Of a stretch of DNA of 64,000 nucleotides, positions 53,789 through 64,000 are shown one piece after another; position 1 is the first letter of the stretch; every line of letters begins with the position of its first letter. The position numbers and the translations under genes were made by a program. A model generated the notes under the pieces. That model did not search any database. It was not told where the DNA came from and saw only the letters and a list, made by a program, of their open reading frames with translations. The DNA comes from Ottelia alismoides (Eukaryota; Streptophyta; Magnoliopsida; Alismatales; Hydrocharitaceae), in assembly GCA_037367405.1 (NCBI GenBank), contig JAZKJV010002317.1, forward strand, positions 496,001 to 560,000, written 5' to 3'.

Positions 53789-54689
53789 TTACTCATTACA
53801 TCTTTCCCACACTCGTACTTCCCTCGATCAACTAGAACTCGACAACTTTGCCCTAACATCAATTCGATGGATAGCATGAAGTACATATGGTGCAAGGTGA
53901 CACAGGTCCGGTCGGGCATGCTCAAATCAAAGGGGTGCTAATCCTTCCTTTTCTACCCTAGCCCTTAAAGAAAGCCAGGATCTAGTCCTCTTTCCCCCAT
54001 CTTCCGAATTCCCAATATAGCTCAAAATGGTTGAAGATCGAAGGATCTAATTGACAAGGATGCGAGGCGATAGACGAAGAGGGGTAGTAAGGTGGTTACG
54101 GGTTGCATGTTAGTATATGAGAACAAATGCTACACTGCTGTAGTATGCATGTGCCCCACTAAGAGTTGATGCTGGTAGGTTGACCAGATTGGAATGCCGG
54201 ACTGAGAAGAGGATACATAATCTGAAATTTGTATACAATCCACAATGTTCAATGTGCTGTAGTCAAGCCCTGGTGCCAGGCGGGTTTCGAGTCTCTGAAG
54301 AGAACAAAGCAGGGAAAAAGTCATTAGAAGGTTTGTAGTTGGCACATGTGGACTGATTGAAGGAAGATGTGAGGTCAGGGTTAACACTACATTAACTGCT
54401 TGTGTGAGGAGGGTTATGCTTCCACTAGAGTCATACCTGTGTATACGGAAGCATGGGAACCATGATGCTCCAAGACTATAAATAGGCATCTGGGAAAGAG
54501 GACTAGCGAAGTGGCATCTGACTTATGCTTCTGAGAACCAAGGCGCTCCTCAGGAGGTCTAGGGTTACTTGACTTGTGGACCTGCGATCGTCCTTAGCAC
54601 TTAGGCCGTCTTAAGTCAAGTCAATAGAAACCTGATCCGACTTGGGCTTCCCTCGAACTAAGCTATCACATCCCTTTTATGTTCATCCT
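53789..54689. other. Unassigned DNA, no gene seen
   Basis: 900 bp with stops in all frames. It continues the sequence interrupted by Copia-5 (CATTACATC after TTACT). No repeat family was recognised. 54130-54489 has a 119-codon frame on - without any known motif and with ordinary composition, most likely a chance frame. Confidence 0.4.
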
Positions 54690-54739
54690 CATTGTTTTAA
54701 AAAGTGATGCCTCAACGCGAGACGTGCGAAAATCGCCCC

Positions 54740-56000
54740 GAAGCGCACGCCTCGGATCCTTTAGGTTGGGTGTACACCTTGACCTGTCATGAGGTGCTCG
54801 AGGTGTTCGATGCTCGAGGTGAGGCAGAGGCGTAAGCCTCAAGCGTGATGTTTTTTTTAACTTTTTGATTATGTGTTTTGCACATGATCTTATTTTACCA
54901 CAAGTATTATATATTTTCTATGTTTGTGTTTTTGTTTCCATGTTAAACTTTGCATATTTATATATATAGCTCCATGCAAAGAGAAGAGATCACTTGAAAC
55001 AAGCGAAGCTCAATGAGCTTGTATATATCATGTTCAATTATCATACATCTATGCATACTAGTTCTATTGCACATAGATTTGAGTTTGAATTTTAATAAAA
55101 TTTTCAGATTAGTTGCAAAATTGGAACTTGATGTTGTTATTTGGTTGTATAAGTTGTGAACAAGGGTTAAAAAAGCACGAGGCGATTCAAGGCGTTTTCT
55201 CTGAAATTGAGACGAGGCATAAGCCTCAATTTTAAAAAAAAATAGAATTAAAGGAAAATACGTTAGAAAAGTATATAATAATATTAAGTTTTGCCGAAAA
55301 CACGTTCAAAAATAATTTAACACTAGTAAGATATACAATACATAAGTGATTATTCTAAGATTCACAACTAATGATCTTAGAAAAACTATTCTAAGATTCA
55401 CAATTTTATATTAATGCCAAAAATATTGATGTGCCAGCTCTTTGTGGCTAATGTAGTGTATGCCGTAGATACTGATAAATTTTTCAAGCTATACTAGATG
55501 AACCCATATATATGGAAAGTAAGCCATGATCCTCAATATCATATAGTGCTAAAGATTTGGTCCATGGAGCCAACGACATTCAAACTTGCAACTAATATAA
55601 AATATTTATTTTAATTCAAACTTAAATATGTGTGCAATAGAAAGTATGTGCATATGTATGATAAATTGAACGTGATGTATACATGATCACAGAGTTTCAT
55701 TTGTTTCAAGCGATCTCTTTGCATGGAGCTACATATAGAAATATGCAAGGCTTAACATGGAAACAAAAACACAAACATAACTAAAATTAATGCTTAGGGA
55801 AAAATAGGGTCATGTGCAAAGCACATAACTAAAAAGCTAAAAAAGCCTCATGCTCGAGGCTTACGCCTCTGCTTCACCTCGAGCACCTCACGAAGAGGTA
55901 AGGCGTACGCACCAGCAACATGTCTCAAGGCATACACCTTGAGACACTTTAGGCTCGCCTCACCTCGAGGCGTACGCCTTGGTACCTCGAGGCAACAATT
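54740..56000. repeat. Large inverted repeat made by two MITE copies
   Basis: 54790-55140 pairs with the complement of 55600-55940 along almost the whole arm. Shared words include TTGTGTTTTTGTTTCCATGT, AGCTCCATGCAAAGAGA, ATCATACAT and GAGGCAGAGGCGTAAGCCTC-like ends. Arms are ~350-400 bp with a ~450 bp loop. Confidence 0.85.
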
Positions 56001-56008
56001 TTTAAAAC
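55165..56008. mobile_element. MITE of the GAGGCG family, nested copy
   Basis: GTTGTGAA stands directly before the left end (CAAGGGTTAAAAAAGCACG) and again directly after the right end (complement TATAGTTTTAAAAATTG), giving an 8 bp hAT-type duplication. Subterminal CCTCGAGG, GAGGCGTACGCCTT and AGGCATAAGCCT dyads are dense at 55180-55235 and 55850-55990. No coding capacity. Confidence 0.8.
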
Positions 56009-56609
56009 TATAGTTGTGAATCTTAGAATAGTTATCACATATACGAAGAAGTAAGGTTGAAAATAAACACGTGCAGTAAAATATTTTTTGCATTTTATTG
56101 TGAATAGCCAAATAGAAATAGAACTGCTAGTAGAAACAACGAGACCCCTGTCTTGCTAGGGTTTGCTATGCTAGGATGAGATGCATACAACGGTTCTCCA
56201 ACTACGTCCAACAAGAGAAATGGTCGGGATTTAAGGCATATCAAAATATTTTACTTTGATCACTTAAAATTAGGGTTTATATTGTACTCTCAGTATTAAG
56301 TATATACTTTCGTTCAATACTCATAGAATCGTTGAAGTTGGAGATGGAACCAGATATTCCGTATATTAGTGTCTTAAAATTATTTTTTTGATCTTCAACG
56401 CTTTCATCGCTTATGTGTTGTATCTTTTACTTTTCTGAAAATATTTTTAAGTCTTTAGTAAAACTTAATATTACTGTTTACTTCTTTAAAGTATTTTACT
56501 TTTATTTTTTTTCCAAAAATTGAGGCTTACGCCTTTACCGCGTCGAGGCTTATGGCTCGGGTCAATTTCGGAAAAATACCTCAGTCCGCCTCATTCTTTT
56601 GTAAACCTT

Positions 56610-57940
56610 GCTCATATGTAAATATTCACATTCTCCATTCACGCCACCAATTTCATCAATTGAAACTGAATTTTTAGAATTTACCCGAGGCGCATCGATT
56701 GTTGGGGAATGCATTGGAGCATGGAGAACATGCAGGGGTATATGTGTAGGAAGAGGTGGAAGAACATCATTCCCAGACTTAGAGGGACTCAACCTGCTAC
56801 CTGTAGGAGAATAACACATGATAGACCCGAAGAAAGTAACTTCAGCAGTGACATAGTATTTTCACTAGACAAGATCAAAATACCTACTATCCTTTTGGGT
56901 ATGAGAGTACCCAACAAACATGCATTTAATAACTCTAAGAGCGAGCTTGTCACGACATGAATGCAAAAGATAAACAAATGCAACACATCCCAAGACTCGT
57001 TGCATACGAGAGAAAATGTCTTTAGGAAAAGCTAGAGAGATGGGTGCCTTTTCACCCAGAATGGTAGAGGGCATCCGATTGATTAGGTAGCATATTGTCA
57101 TCACAACATCGCCCCAAAAGGAATGAGGAGCTCGACTGTATATGAGAAAAGTCCTGGTGATGCCCAGAAAGTGACGGTATTTGCATTCAACTATATTGTT
57201 TTTCTGAGAAGTATAAGGGTATGACATCTTATGGCTAATGCCACATGTTCTAAAGAATTATGGTAGTTGAATAGTAAAGATCTTAGAGCATTATTAGAAG
57301 CGGAGAAAATATTCTTCATTTCAATCACAAAATTATGAATCGTAGTTCTAGCATCATACTTATTCTTTAACAAAAAGACCTATGACAGTATGAAAAAGTC
57401 ATCCACATTAACCAAATAATACTTATTCCCTTGATAATCAGGGATACGATTCGGACCCCACATATAAAAAATGAAAAAGCTCAAAAAGGCTTCGACTACT
57501 ACGATCTTGGCATCTTAGGAAGCTAAACTGGTGATGCTTTCCAAGTTGATATGGTTCACACTGAAACGTGGACTTGATAGAAATACCTAGGATGAGATGA
57601 CAAATCTTTAATGAAAGATGACAAAAAATCAAAGATGCTAAATATATGGAGAAATCGATCTAAAAGAAAGCGAGCTAACACTAGTATAAGGAGACTGGAT
57701 CAACCTGTAAAACCCTCCATGCTCATGGCAATATCCAATCACCCTTCCCATGAGTGTATCTTGAAAACAAGGGAAGTAGGGTCAAATATGGCACACCAAT
57801 ATATATCTTTTATAATATGACTGATAGATAATAAATTCATTGAGAATTCTGGTGCATAAAGAACATTATGTAGGCGTATGGTGGGAGTCAAATGGACCTC
57901 CCCTTGTATGGTAATGGAAGAATGTGCCCTGTTAAAAAGT
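56610..57940 (-). pseudogene. Copia-6 integrase
   Basis: 56865-57227 reads YTSQKNNIVECKYRHFLG, where the family Glu-Arg is Glu-Cys, then FWGDVVMTICYLINRMPS, GCVAFVY, KCMFVGYSHTQKDSRYFD. 57191-57373 holds LKNKYDARTTIHNFVIEMKN and NNALRSL-type sequence. 57438-57632 holds FQCEPYQLGKHHQ, with one zinc Cys changed. Upstream of 57640 the region before the zinc domain is in broken frames. Confidence 0.8.
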
Positions 57941-58360
57941 ATTCATGAAAGTGGTATATGCAACCGCATGTGTGAGTGGCCTCTTCAATGCACGGTTTCC
58001 TGAAGCCTCACCCATATGTGCCCATTGCGTTTATGCGGACTGCATATGCAGGTTGTACTGCTGCATGTCTACGTGTGCCCGCTAAATGGAAGCAATGATT
58101 AATTGGGTAATCGGATCCAGATCTTAAGATCCAAATACGATAGGATTTAGGCTAAACTTGATTCCAGCATGTGCAATCTCTCGAGCTAGAACAGAATCCA
58201 CTATAGGGCATCGTGTGCAAGCTCTTGATCCTCCTTTAACATCCACCTCCTCCAACCTCTACCTCCACCGCCACCTAGAAGCTCCTCCACCTCAGTGTGA
58301 AGCATCTTTGCCTCCTACGGTGGTGCGAAGCATCTCTGCCACTCACGTGCGAAGTTCCTC

Positions 58361-58475
58361 ACCTCCCAGCTCCTCCGTGCGAAGCCCCTCCACCTCCCAG
58401 CTCCTCCGTGCGAAGCCCCTCCACCTCCCAGCTCCTCCGTGCAAAGCCCCTCTGCCTCCCAACTCCTCCGCGTGA
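58361..58475 (+). repeat. 31 bp tandem repeat, about four units
   Basis: ACCTCCCAGCTCCTCCGTGC begins units at 58361, 58392 and 58423, with a divergent fourth at ~58454. The unit length is not a multiple of three, so the open frames across it (58158-58485) repeat in shifting frames and are unlikely to be a protein. Confidence 0.88.
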
Positions 58476-59095
58476 AGCTTCATAGCCACCCAACTCCACC
58501 ATAACCATGCTAACCTCTGCCGGGTAATCCTAGATCCTTGTTTTAAACTTATTTCACGGTTTTATTTTTATGTTTGATTTTTTTGACGAACTTAGGTATG
58601 TTTAGGATATTTTTTAGGATATGAATTGTAATGTATTATTTACTAGCAATGTTTAGTATATGATTAGTTTACTAACAATGTTAGGATATTAAGTTATGTA
58701 ATGTGTACGTTATTTTCAAGGTGAAGTTACTGTATACTGAAATGTGTATTATTGTTTATGTTAGTTTATTGTAAAGTTATTATTATGAACTGTGTTTAAA
58801 ATGTGTATCTTATTGTTGATGTTATTGTTTATGAACTGTGTGTGATTACGTATATTATGTTTAGGAACTGTATATGTTCATTGTGTATTTATGTTTGGAA
58901 TATGTTTATTGTTTATGTTATTGTTTAGGATATGAAGTTATTGTTTCCGTATATAAAGTTATGCACTGTGTATGAATAATGTTTAGGATATGAAAATCTG
59001 TTGCATTATGTTGGTTATATATATATATATTAATTCAGACCATATAGTATTTTTTCTGATGATGTTCATGCTCTGTCATTAAATGTTAGGCAACT

Positions 59096-61300
59096 ATGGC
59101 CTCCGGACTAGCAAGCATATGATAGTGGTTCTTCTCCTATGTTTGGAACTAGAATTTGAGTAACCCTAGTATGGTTACTTGCCCTTTATGTCGGAAAGTT
59201 GTGAGGGGAGGAATCACTCATATGAAGCAACAATTGGCTCATATTAAAGGCAATGCGGTAGCTTGTCCCAAGTTGACCCCTGAGGTGAAGAAAGAAATTA
59301 AGGATAACATGGAGGAATTTAAAGTGAAAATGAATGAGAAGACTAAGAGGATGGAAGATCTTCAAGAGCAAGTCTCCATCAAGATTAATTAACCCTTGAT
59401 TGATGGATAGAGGGACGAGAAAATGCCTTGAACTTCAGTAGAAGATGTGCCATCAGAGAGTCTCCACCAGTCCATAATCAAATATACATTTGCCAAGGAG
59501 GAACGTGCACGTGTGAATTCATTAGCGACAAAGCACTTCTATGATAATGACATCGTTTTCAATGTTATCAAAAATGACTCCTTTCTTTGATAGTGCAAAG
59601 CAATTGGGCAGTATGGAAGGGGGTACCATCCTCTAACGTATTATGAGCTTACAGAAACCCAAACCCTTTTGAAGGAACAAGCTGAAATAAAAAAGTTCTT
59701 GCAAGGGTATCATGATTGTTGGAAGGCTTTTTCATGGTCCATTATGAAGGATGCCTGGACTAATATGAGAGGAGGAGAGGAAGGAGCATCATGAATATTT
59801 GCGTCAACTGTGAGCTTGGGATTAATTTCTTGGATTCTATTGACTCATCTGCAGATTTTCATACTGTCGACTGCATTGCGTCTTTAGTGGATAAGTCCAT
59901 TGCAAGGCCTGAAGAATCTTGGGGGCCAAGTATCACGGATCTTGTGGAGTTCGTATGCAACATATTGCGTCGATCTTATGCTAGAAGAGATCAACAAACA
60001 GTCGAAGGTGAAAATTGCCATCTTAAAGGCAAGAACATTGGTTGTCTTCATATACAATCATGTAAAAACTTCGAGCTTGATGAGACAACTCATGCAAAAG
60101 GGTGAGATAGTGAGGTCGTGAACAACAAGATTTGCTACACATATTTTGCTTGCAATCTGTAATGGAAGACAAGTTGAGACTTATGTTTTCTTCTGATTAA
60201 TGGAGATCTTTTAAATGGTACAAGACAAAGAAGGGTGAAATTACTCCAGTCATTGTTTTGAGCCCTTCATTTTGTCTTCAAGTGTCTTTGACCTTGAAGG
60301 TCTTTTTCTACGTTGGTACATGTTATGAGGATTGTTGATGGAGATAGGAAGCCGGCTTGGAGTTTGTATACGGTGAGTTGCAAGATGCAAGAAAAGGGAT
60401 CATGCGTATTTTCAAAGATATCGAAGCATCTTACAAGCATTTTGTTGATGTCATTGGCTCGAAGTCAAAAGGAAGGTAGGATAGATCCTCCACCTTGCTG
60501 CGCATTTTTTGAATCCATATTTCTTTTATAGGGACAATGCTCAAACCAATAGGGAAGGCCTTGCTCTGAAGGAATTCTGGGATTGTATGTATTATTTCTA
60601 CCTTGATTAAGGGATCCAAGACATCATCACTAGGAAAGTGTTGCCTTTATATAAAGGGGCAGAAGGATCATTTGGCAAACCTTTCGCTATCAGACGAAGG
60701 TCAATCATTGATGATAATTTCAATCCATGTATAATCTCTCATTAGATTTCATAGACTTATATGTTTAATGATTATTATCATTTATTCTTATAAAATAACT
60801 CGTTGGTGGGGATTGCATGTCAATGAAAGTTTTAAAGTTGTCAGCTTCTTCCTCGATTTATGAAAAGAATCGGAACACTTTTGAGGCGGTAAGGTTAAAA
60901 AATAGTGTGACACATGTCAGATGTTGCACATTATTAATGAGGCGATTAATGATATGTTTGTGACTATTTTGTACATTCACACGAAGAAAAACAACATGCT
61001 TGAATTCAAGCGATTAAATGATTTGGTGTATGCCGAATTCAATGCTAAGTTGAGAGCCGTCTTAAAAAATGAAATGATCCATTTGCTACAAATGTTAGAA
61101 CCAATGGGAGAGATTGGATTGGTGAAGAAGATGAAGGAGATGATGAGGTATTCCAAGGATCAAGGCTGACATGGAACTTAGTGGCATGCTACTGGTTCAG
61201 CCTAATTGCCAAGCTTAATGAGGAAGAACTCCCATATGAGGAAGAGAGTTAAAATGAAGATGACAATATCGCAATAGAGTTTGATGACGATCTGGATTAG
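59096..61300 (+). pseudogene. hAT transposase (BED finger, DUF659, hAT C-terminal)
   Basis: 59156-59392 encodes a BED-type finger (CPLCRKVVRGGITHMKQQL, HIKGNAVACPK). 59540-59790 reads FYDNDIVFNVIKNDS, AIGQYGRGYHPLTYYEL and SIMKDAWTN in one frame with a stop. 59800-60120 matches DUF659 (NCELGINFLDSIDSSADF; CVDLMLEEINKQSKVK; FIYNHVKTSSLMRQ) in two frames. 60310-60480 matches the core (VMRIVDGDRKPAW). 60790-61060 matches the dimerisation end (WWG...; HTKKNNMLEFKRLNDLVY). The C-terminus is acidic (EDDNIAIEFDDDLD). There are many stops and shifts. It would have cut and pasted hAT-type ends. Confidence 0.82.
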
Positions 61301-61309
61301 GTGCCTTGT

Positions 61310-61690
61310 ACTCAACAGAATATTGTCGCTGCAGTTTTTAATTTTCTTATGCTATTTTAATTAGTACATTACTATTGTTATTTGTGTTGAATTTTCGTTT
61401 TTGTTTCAGATACTTGCATATTTTGATGATTGTTATCAATTATTTAACTTTTTTATTGAGGTATTGATATTTGATTGATAGACATTATTTGAGCTTTACA
61501 TGAAAGGCGTTTTTCTTAGATCTTCTATTGGACCACATTTATTCTGAAATTCAGTTCAATTATAGTCACTTGTGTAGATATTTATTTATTTTTAAATAAA
61601 AAATTAAGAAATCGTGTAGAATCGCATAAACATATACTCCTACATGTTGCTTAATTGTTATTTAGTGATATGTTCGAATGCATATGCATA
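61310..61690. other. AT-rich 3' part of the hAT relic
   Basis: Non-coding, very AT-rich. It probably holds the 3' untranslated part and right end of the hAT element. Confidence 0.45.
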
Positions 61691-61699
61691 TCTACCAGG

Positions 61700-62560
61700 C
61701 TGTACAGGGTTTTAAGAATCAAACTATGAATGATCTGCACGTAGATTATGAGAACTCCATAGTCAATGATCCATTCTAAAGGATTTGGTTGTGTGCGACT
61801 AGTAAATGTATGACTAATACCTTATGTTCTGGTGGATGTATAAATAACATCTGATGAGCCAGTAGAAACCCTAGAAGATCCAATAACTAGGGCATGCTAT
61901 CTTTCGGTCGAGCAACAAAGTTATCAAAATGGTGATCGCTAGAATCAAGGACAGTCTGGCTTGCTTAGCAACATGGGCTAATGGTGGAAAGTCATGCTTG
62001 GAAAAGCATGTGTCCTCCGAATGACTGTACTTGTGACAATATGTGCATGGTTGGCGTAGGTGTGATCCTCCTCTACTGCGTGTGCCCCATCCTCGGAATT
62101 GAGGCAAACCGCCTCTACCGCAGAAGGTTGCCATAGACGATGACGATTGAAAAGATGTAACAGAGGGGATGCTCATTCTGCGGTACACCTCCTCCATAGG
62201 CGGTATAATAACAGTTGTGAGTAACTGAAGCAGGTTGAGTCATACTCAAGGTTAAGGGATACTGGAAAGGCCCCAGCCATAACCGAATCGCGATAGTCCT
62301 TGTGCTGCTTTGGTGATGTCGTTAGAGGTATGTAGCTATTCTCAGACATACCACTAAGAGATGTGTACATGGCATGAAGAAAGGCATGAGGAGGGCGATC
62401 ACCATGTTTGGTCATAAAAATATCATGCTGGAGTTGCAGGACCTTCGATCCTTCCTCGCTTGAGTATGTCGTTGTGAGGATGTTGCACATTGCGGAGTTG
62501 CAAGACCTTCGACTCATTCCTCGCTTGAGAGCATGTTGTTGTGAGGATGTTACACATTGC
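61700..62560 (-). pseudogene. gag: Copia-6 protease site and gag
   Basis: 61735-61775 encodes a protease block reading WIIDYGV, where the family has D-S-G-A. 61871-62197 has MEEVYRRMSIPS, an RG-rich stretch and the zinc knuckle CTYCHKYSHSEDTC (C-x2-C-x4-H-x4-C kept). 62173-62517 has KHGDRPPHAFLHAMYTSLSGM and NLEYDS. The N-terminus is lost beyond the duplicated segment at 62431-62561. Confidence 0.82.
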
Positions 62561-62561
62561 T
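62431..62561. repeat. 64 bp tandem duplication in Copia-6 gag
   Basis: GAGTTGCAGGACCTTCGA (62431) and GAGTTGCAAGACCTTCGA (62495) start two units that share CCTCGCTTGAG and GTTGTGAGGATGTT. The duplication disrupts the gag frame. Confidence 0.85.
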
Positions 62562-62750
62562 TTCGTTGTGGGTTGACTCAAGATACCATTATATTAGAAT
62601 GTATGTATAAAAATGATTTATATATTTAAATAATAAAAAATTTAAAATCGACTAATGTCGACTAAATCTGACTAGTCAACCGACTGTTGATTAATCCTTA
62701 GTTACTAATCCCACCGACCGAGTACCGACTACCGATTTCGGCAATCTTGA

Positions 62751-62800
62751 CAACAACAAAGCCTTATCCCACATAAAGTAGGGTCGGTCATTCTCTAGGT
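62751..62800 (-). mobile_element. RTE LINE 3' tail fragment
   Basis: The complement reads CCGACCCTACTT, GTGGGATAAGGCTTTGTTG, matching the last ~37 bases of the RTE element at 47730-47770, including the start of the TTG tail. Only the extreme 3' end is present, as expected from severe 5' truncation. Confidence 0.75.
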
Positions 62801-62829
62801 ACACCTTTCCAAAATCACCCTTCACATAA

Positions 62830-63690
62830 GTACGGAGAAGTGTTCTTTTGTGGGGTGATTGGAAATCAAGCATCTAGATCGACAATCTAAGATTCACCTC
62901 GAGCATCTGCACTATACAATAGGATGGCCCTATCTTCATCGTTAGTAAGATTCGTTATTCTTACCTTTGTCATTGTCTCAATATTGATTTCTTGGGACCT
63001 TGCAATCTATCTTGTAATGCTCTTTTTGATTGCAATTCTACTAGGCCATAAACTTGGATCCTTGGACTTAGATCTCCCCTTCGATGACTTTCTCTTATAG
63101 TGCTTTTGGTTTGTAGTTTTTCGTGCCTCTCCCTTCCGTACAAGGCGGAACCTGATAATTGATCTTCTTCAGATGTCCTCCATCGTGCCATTTTTCCTTA
63201 ATAAGACCAATAACAACCTCAAACTTCAACTTCACAAAACAAAATGAGTTGTTGCAAATGACTACAACTAATGTATTTCAAATGTCAGGGAATCCAGAAA
63301 GAAGCAAAAGTGCTTTTACCTCATTGTCACTTAACAAACTCCAATTGCTTGATTATATTGTTCGAATCATTCAGATGTGCAACCGCCACCGTCTTTATAA
63401 GATAACACCTCTTGTTTCAATTTAAGATACACCTTGATGCTAATTGCTTATAGTACATATTTTCTATGACTTGAAAAGATTCGTCATCGTTGTCCATGTA
63501 GCAATGTTTAGCCCTATTGTTCTTAGGGCTTTTCAATATAGGACTTTCCATTCTTCATAGCTCGAGGCATCTCTTCTTCAATCGACATATGGGATCATTT
63601 TGATAGAAAACGTCTTCGTATTGTATCTTCCAAAATGTGATGTTTGATCCAGTAAACTTGGTTGTCATCTTTGTTTCTTTCCCCGTATGA
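62830..63690 (-). pseudogene. gag: Degenerate Copia gag (long-LTR type)
   Basis: Near 63000-63050 the - strand reads NCNQKEHYKIDC in one frame, a zinc-knuckle-like segment with first Cys, His and last Cys spaced as in Copia gag. 63470-63690 reads KFTGSN, FWKIQYEDVFYQ, the start of a UBN2-type gag. The 62970-63191 frame holds the Arg/Lys-rich part. This type resembles Copia-1 rather than the short-LTR elements. No LTR is seen. Confidence 0.55.
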
Positions 63691-63888
63691 CTGCATCGTA
63701 CCATATTTCGCGAAATTTCGTCGAAATTTCGGTTTCAACAAGGAACCGAAATTTCGAGCGAAATGGCGATATGAGGGCAGTTTTCGGTCATTTCTTCACA
63801 AATGATGATCTGTGTGGGCGAAATTTCGAGGAAATATCGTATCGACATGGTATCGATACGATATCCGAAATCGATATTTAAACCCTGC
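63691..63888. mobile_element. hAT-type MITE, CGAAATTTCG family, third copy
   Basis: Dense CGAAATTTCG words (63708-63720, 63730-63742, 63751-63765, 63820-63832) and a GGTATCGATACGATATCC dyad near 63849-63866 match the copies at 31868-32072 and 44469-47947. Ends CATCGTACCATATTTCG and complement CAGGGTTTAAATATCG are weaker. CCGTATGA (63683-63690) and CTGTATGT (63889-63896) may be a decayed target duplication. Confidence 0.7.
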
Positions 63889-64000
63889 CTGTATGTGTAG
63901 AAGATGATCTTTCAACCATGACTTTGATACTTGTTGTAGGGAACCGTGCACATTGCACAACACATGGATTTATAGGGGTTCAACAATGTGCCTACTCCAT
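63889..64000. other. Window end, nothing recognised
   Basis: 112 bp without motif or frame of note. Confidence 0.4.

Larger units (their letters stand above)
54690..56609. mobile_element. MITE of the GAGGCG family, outer copy
   Basis: Left end CATTGTTTTAAAAAGTGATG; complement of the right end CAAGGTTTACAAAAGAATGAG. Subterminal dyads GAGGCGTAAGCCTC (54825-54840) and AGGCTTACGCCT (56523-56534) mark both ends. Flanking octamers TTCATCCT and CTCATATG share only TCAT, so the duplication has decayed. A second copy of the family is inserted at 55165-56008. Confidence 0.65.
57950..61690 (+). mobile_element. hAT DNA transposon relic
   Basis: A transposase pseudogene of the BED/DUF659/hAT_C type on + is embedded in Copia-6. 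The left border zone (57965-58060) is rich in CGCATGTG, ACTGCATATGCAG and similar dyads. The right border zone (61670-61715) has GAATGCATATGCATATC. I could not fix the exact ends or an 8 bp duplication. Confidence 0.65.
56610..62560 (-). mobile_element. Copia-6: degenerate Copia element split by a hAT transposon
   Basis: Integrase on - lies at 56610-57940. The protease site and gag, which belong directly upstream, lie at 61700-62560. The sequence between them holds a hAT relic on +. RT, RNase H and the left LTR are missing, their place being taken by the MITE pair. No right LTR was recognised. Confidence 0.7.

Noticed and set aside
54130..54489. 119-codon frame on - between Copia-5 and the MITE pair
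   Set aside because: No motif, no start context and no supporting neighbour; length is within chance for this size of region.
58158..58485. Possible secreted or Pro/Ser-rich protein
   Set aside because: It is the reading of a 31 bp repeat not divisible by three; the same peptide words recur in shifted frames.
62691..62873. 60-codon frame on - as a host gene exon
   Set aside because: It overlaps the RTE 3' tail (62751-62800), and the reading frame has no known exon-like features such as splice sites with conserved flanks.
1..64000. tRNA or microRNA genes
   Set aside because: The only tRNA-like sequences are 12-14 base primer sites for tRNA-iMet; long hairpins found are MITE or TIR derived, with no separate miRNA-like stem recognised by eye.

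Overview
This window looks like repeat-rich nuclear DNA of a flowering plant. Every coding-like stretch I can identify belongs to a transposable element. These are Ty1/Copia elements with a tRNA-iMet primer site (TGGTATCAGAGCC), one Ty3/Gypsy end, L1-type and RTE-type LINEs, a hAT transposase relic, hAT-type MITEs and a Mutator-like element with long terminal inverted repeats. I see no host gene, rRNA, tRNA, CRISPR array or bacterial-style operon. The species cannot be named from the sequence alone.

Layout. 1-8818: a very large Copia element on + (2.63 kb LTRs, long leader, ruined gag-pol); its 5' end lies outside the window. 8819-10945: AT-rich intergenic DNA with a palindromic GCATATGC cluster. 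10946-14058: GC-rich L1-type LINE on -, abutting an RTE LINE fragment (14059-15066, -). 15295-21128: a short-LTR Copia relic (Copia-2, -) interrupted by a 1.76 kb Mutator-like element (16110-17869). 21129-22999: end of a Gypsy element (gag, primer site, LTR; -). 23005-24302: second L1 fragment (-). 24303-25096: 3' end of a Copia element on +. 25430-26311: orphan zinc-knuckle reading frame.

28351-33892: Copia-3 (-), complete between 145 bp LTRs and carrying two hAT MITEs. 35660-41090: Copia-4 (-), the best preserved element, with 210 bp LTRs and only three obvious lesions. 41178-42009: a MITE. 42020-48260: Copia fragments (-). One of them contains a hAT MITE, which in turn contains a nearly full-length RTE LINE (44503-47776, +). 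48451-53788: Copia-5 (-), with 166-167 bp LTRs and a perfect 5 bp target duplication. 54690-56609: two nested MITEs of one family that form a large inverted repeat. 56610-62560: Copia-6 (-), split by a hAT transposon relic (about 57950-61690). The last 1.4 kb holds an RTE tail, another Copia gag relic and a MITE.

The elements do not cooperate as a pathway. What the window records is insertion history. Nested target duplications give an order of events at 43371-48260, 28351-33892, 15295-21128 and 54690-56609. The most interesting signals are: a recently moved but coding-dead giant Copia element; three MITE families built on one plan (CA(T/A)GGTT-like ends plus dense palindromic subterminal motifs); the Mutator-like element with palindromic TIRs and a small Arg/Gly-rich gene; and lesions in otherwise well-kept Copia genes that are mostly C-to-T or G-to-A changes, as expected from decay of methylated cytosines.
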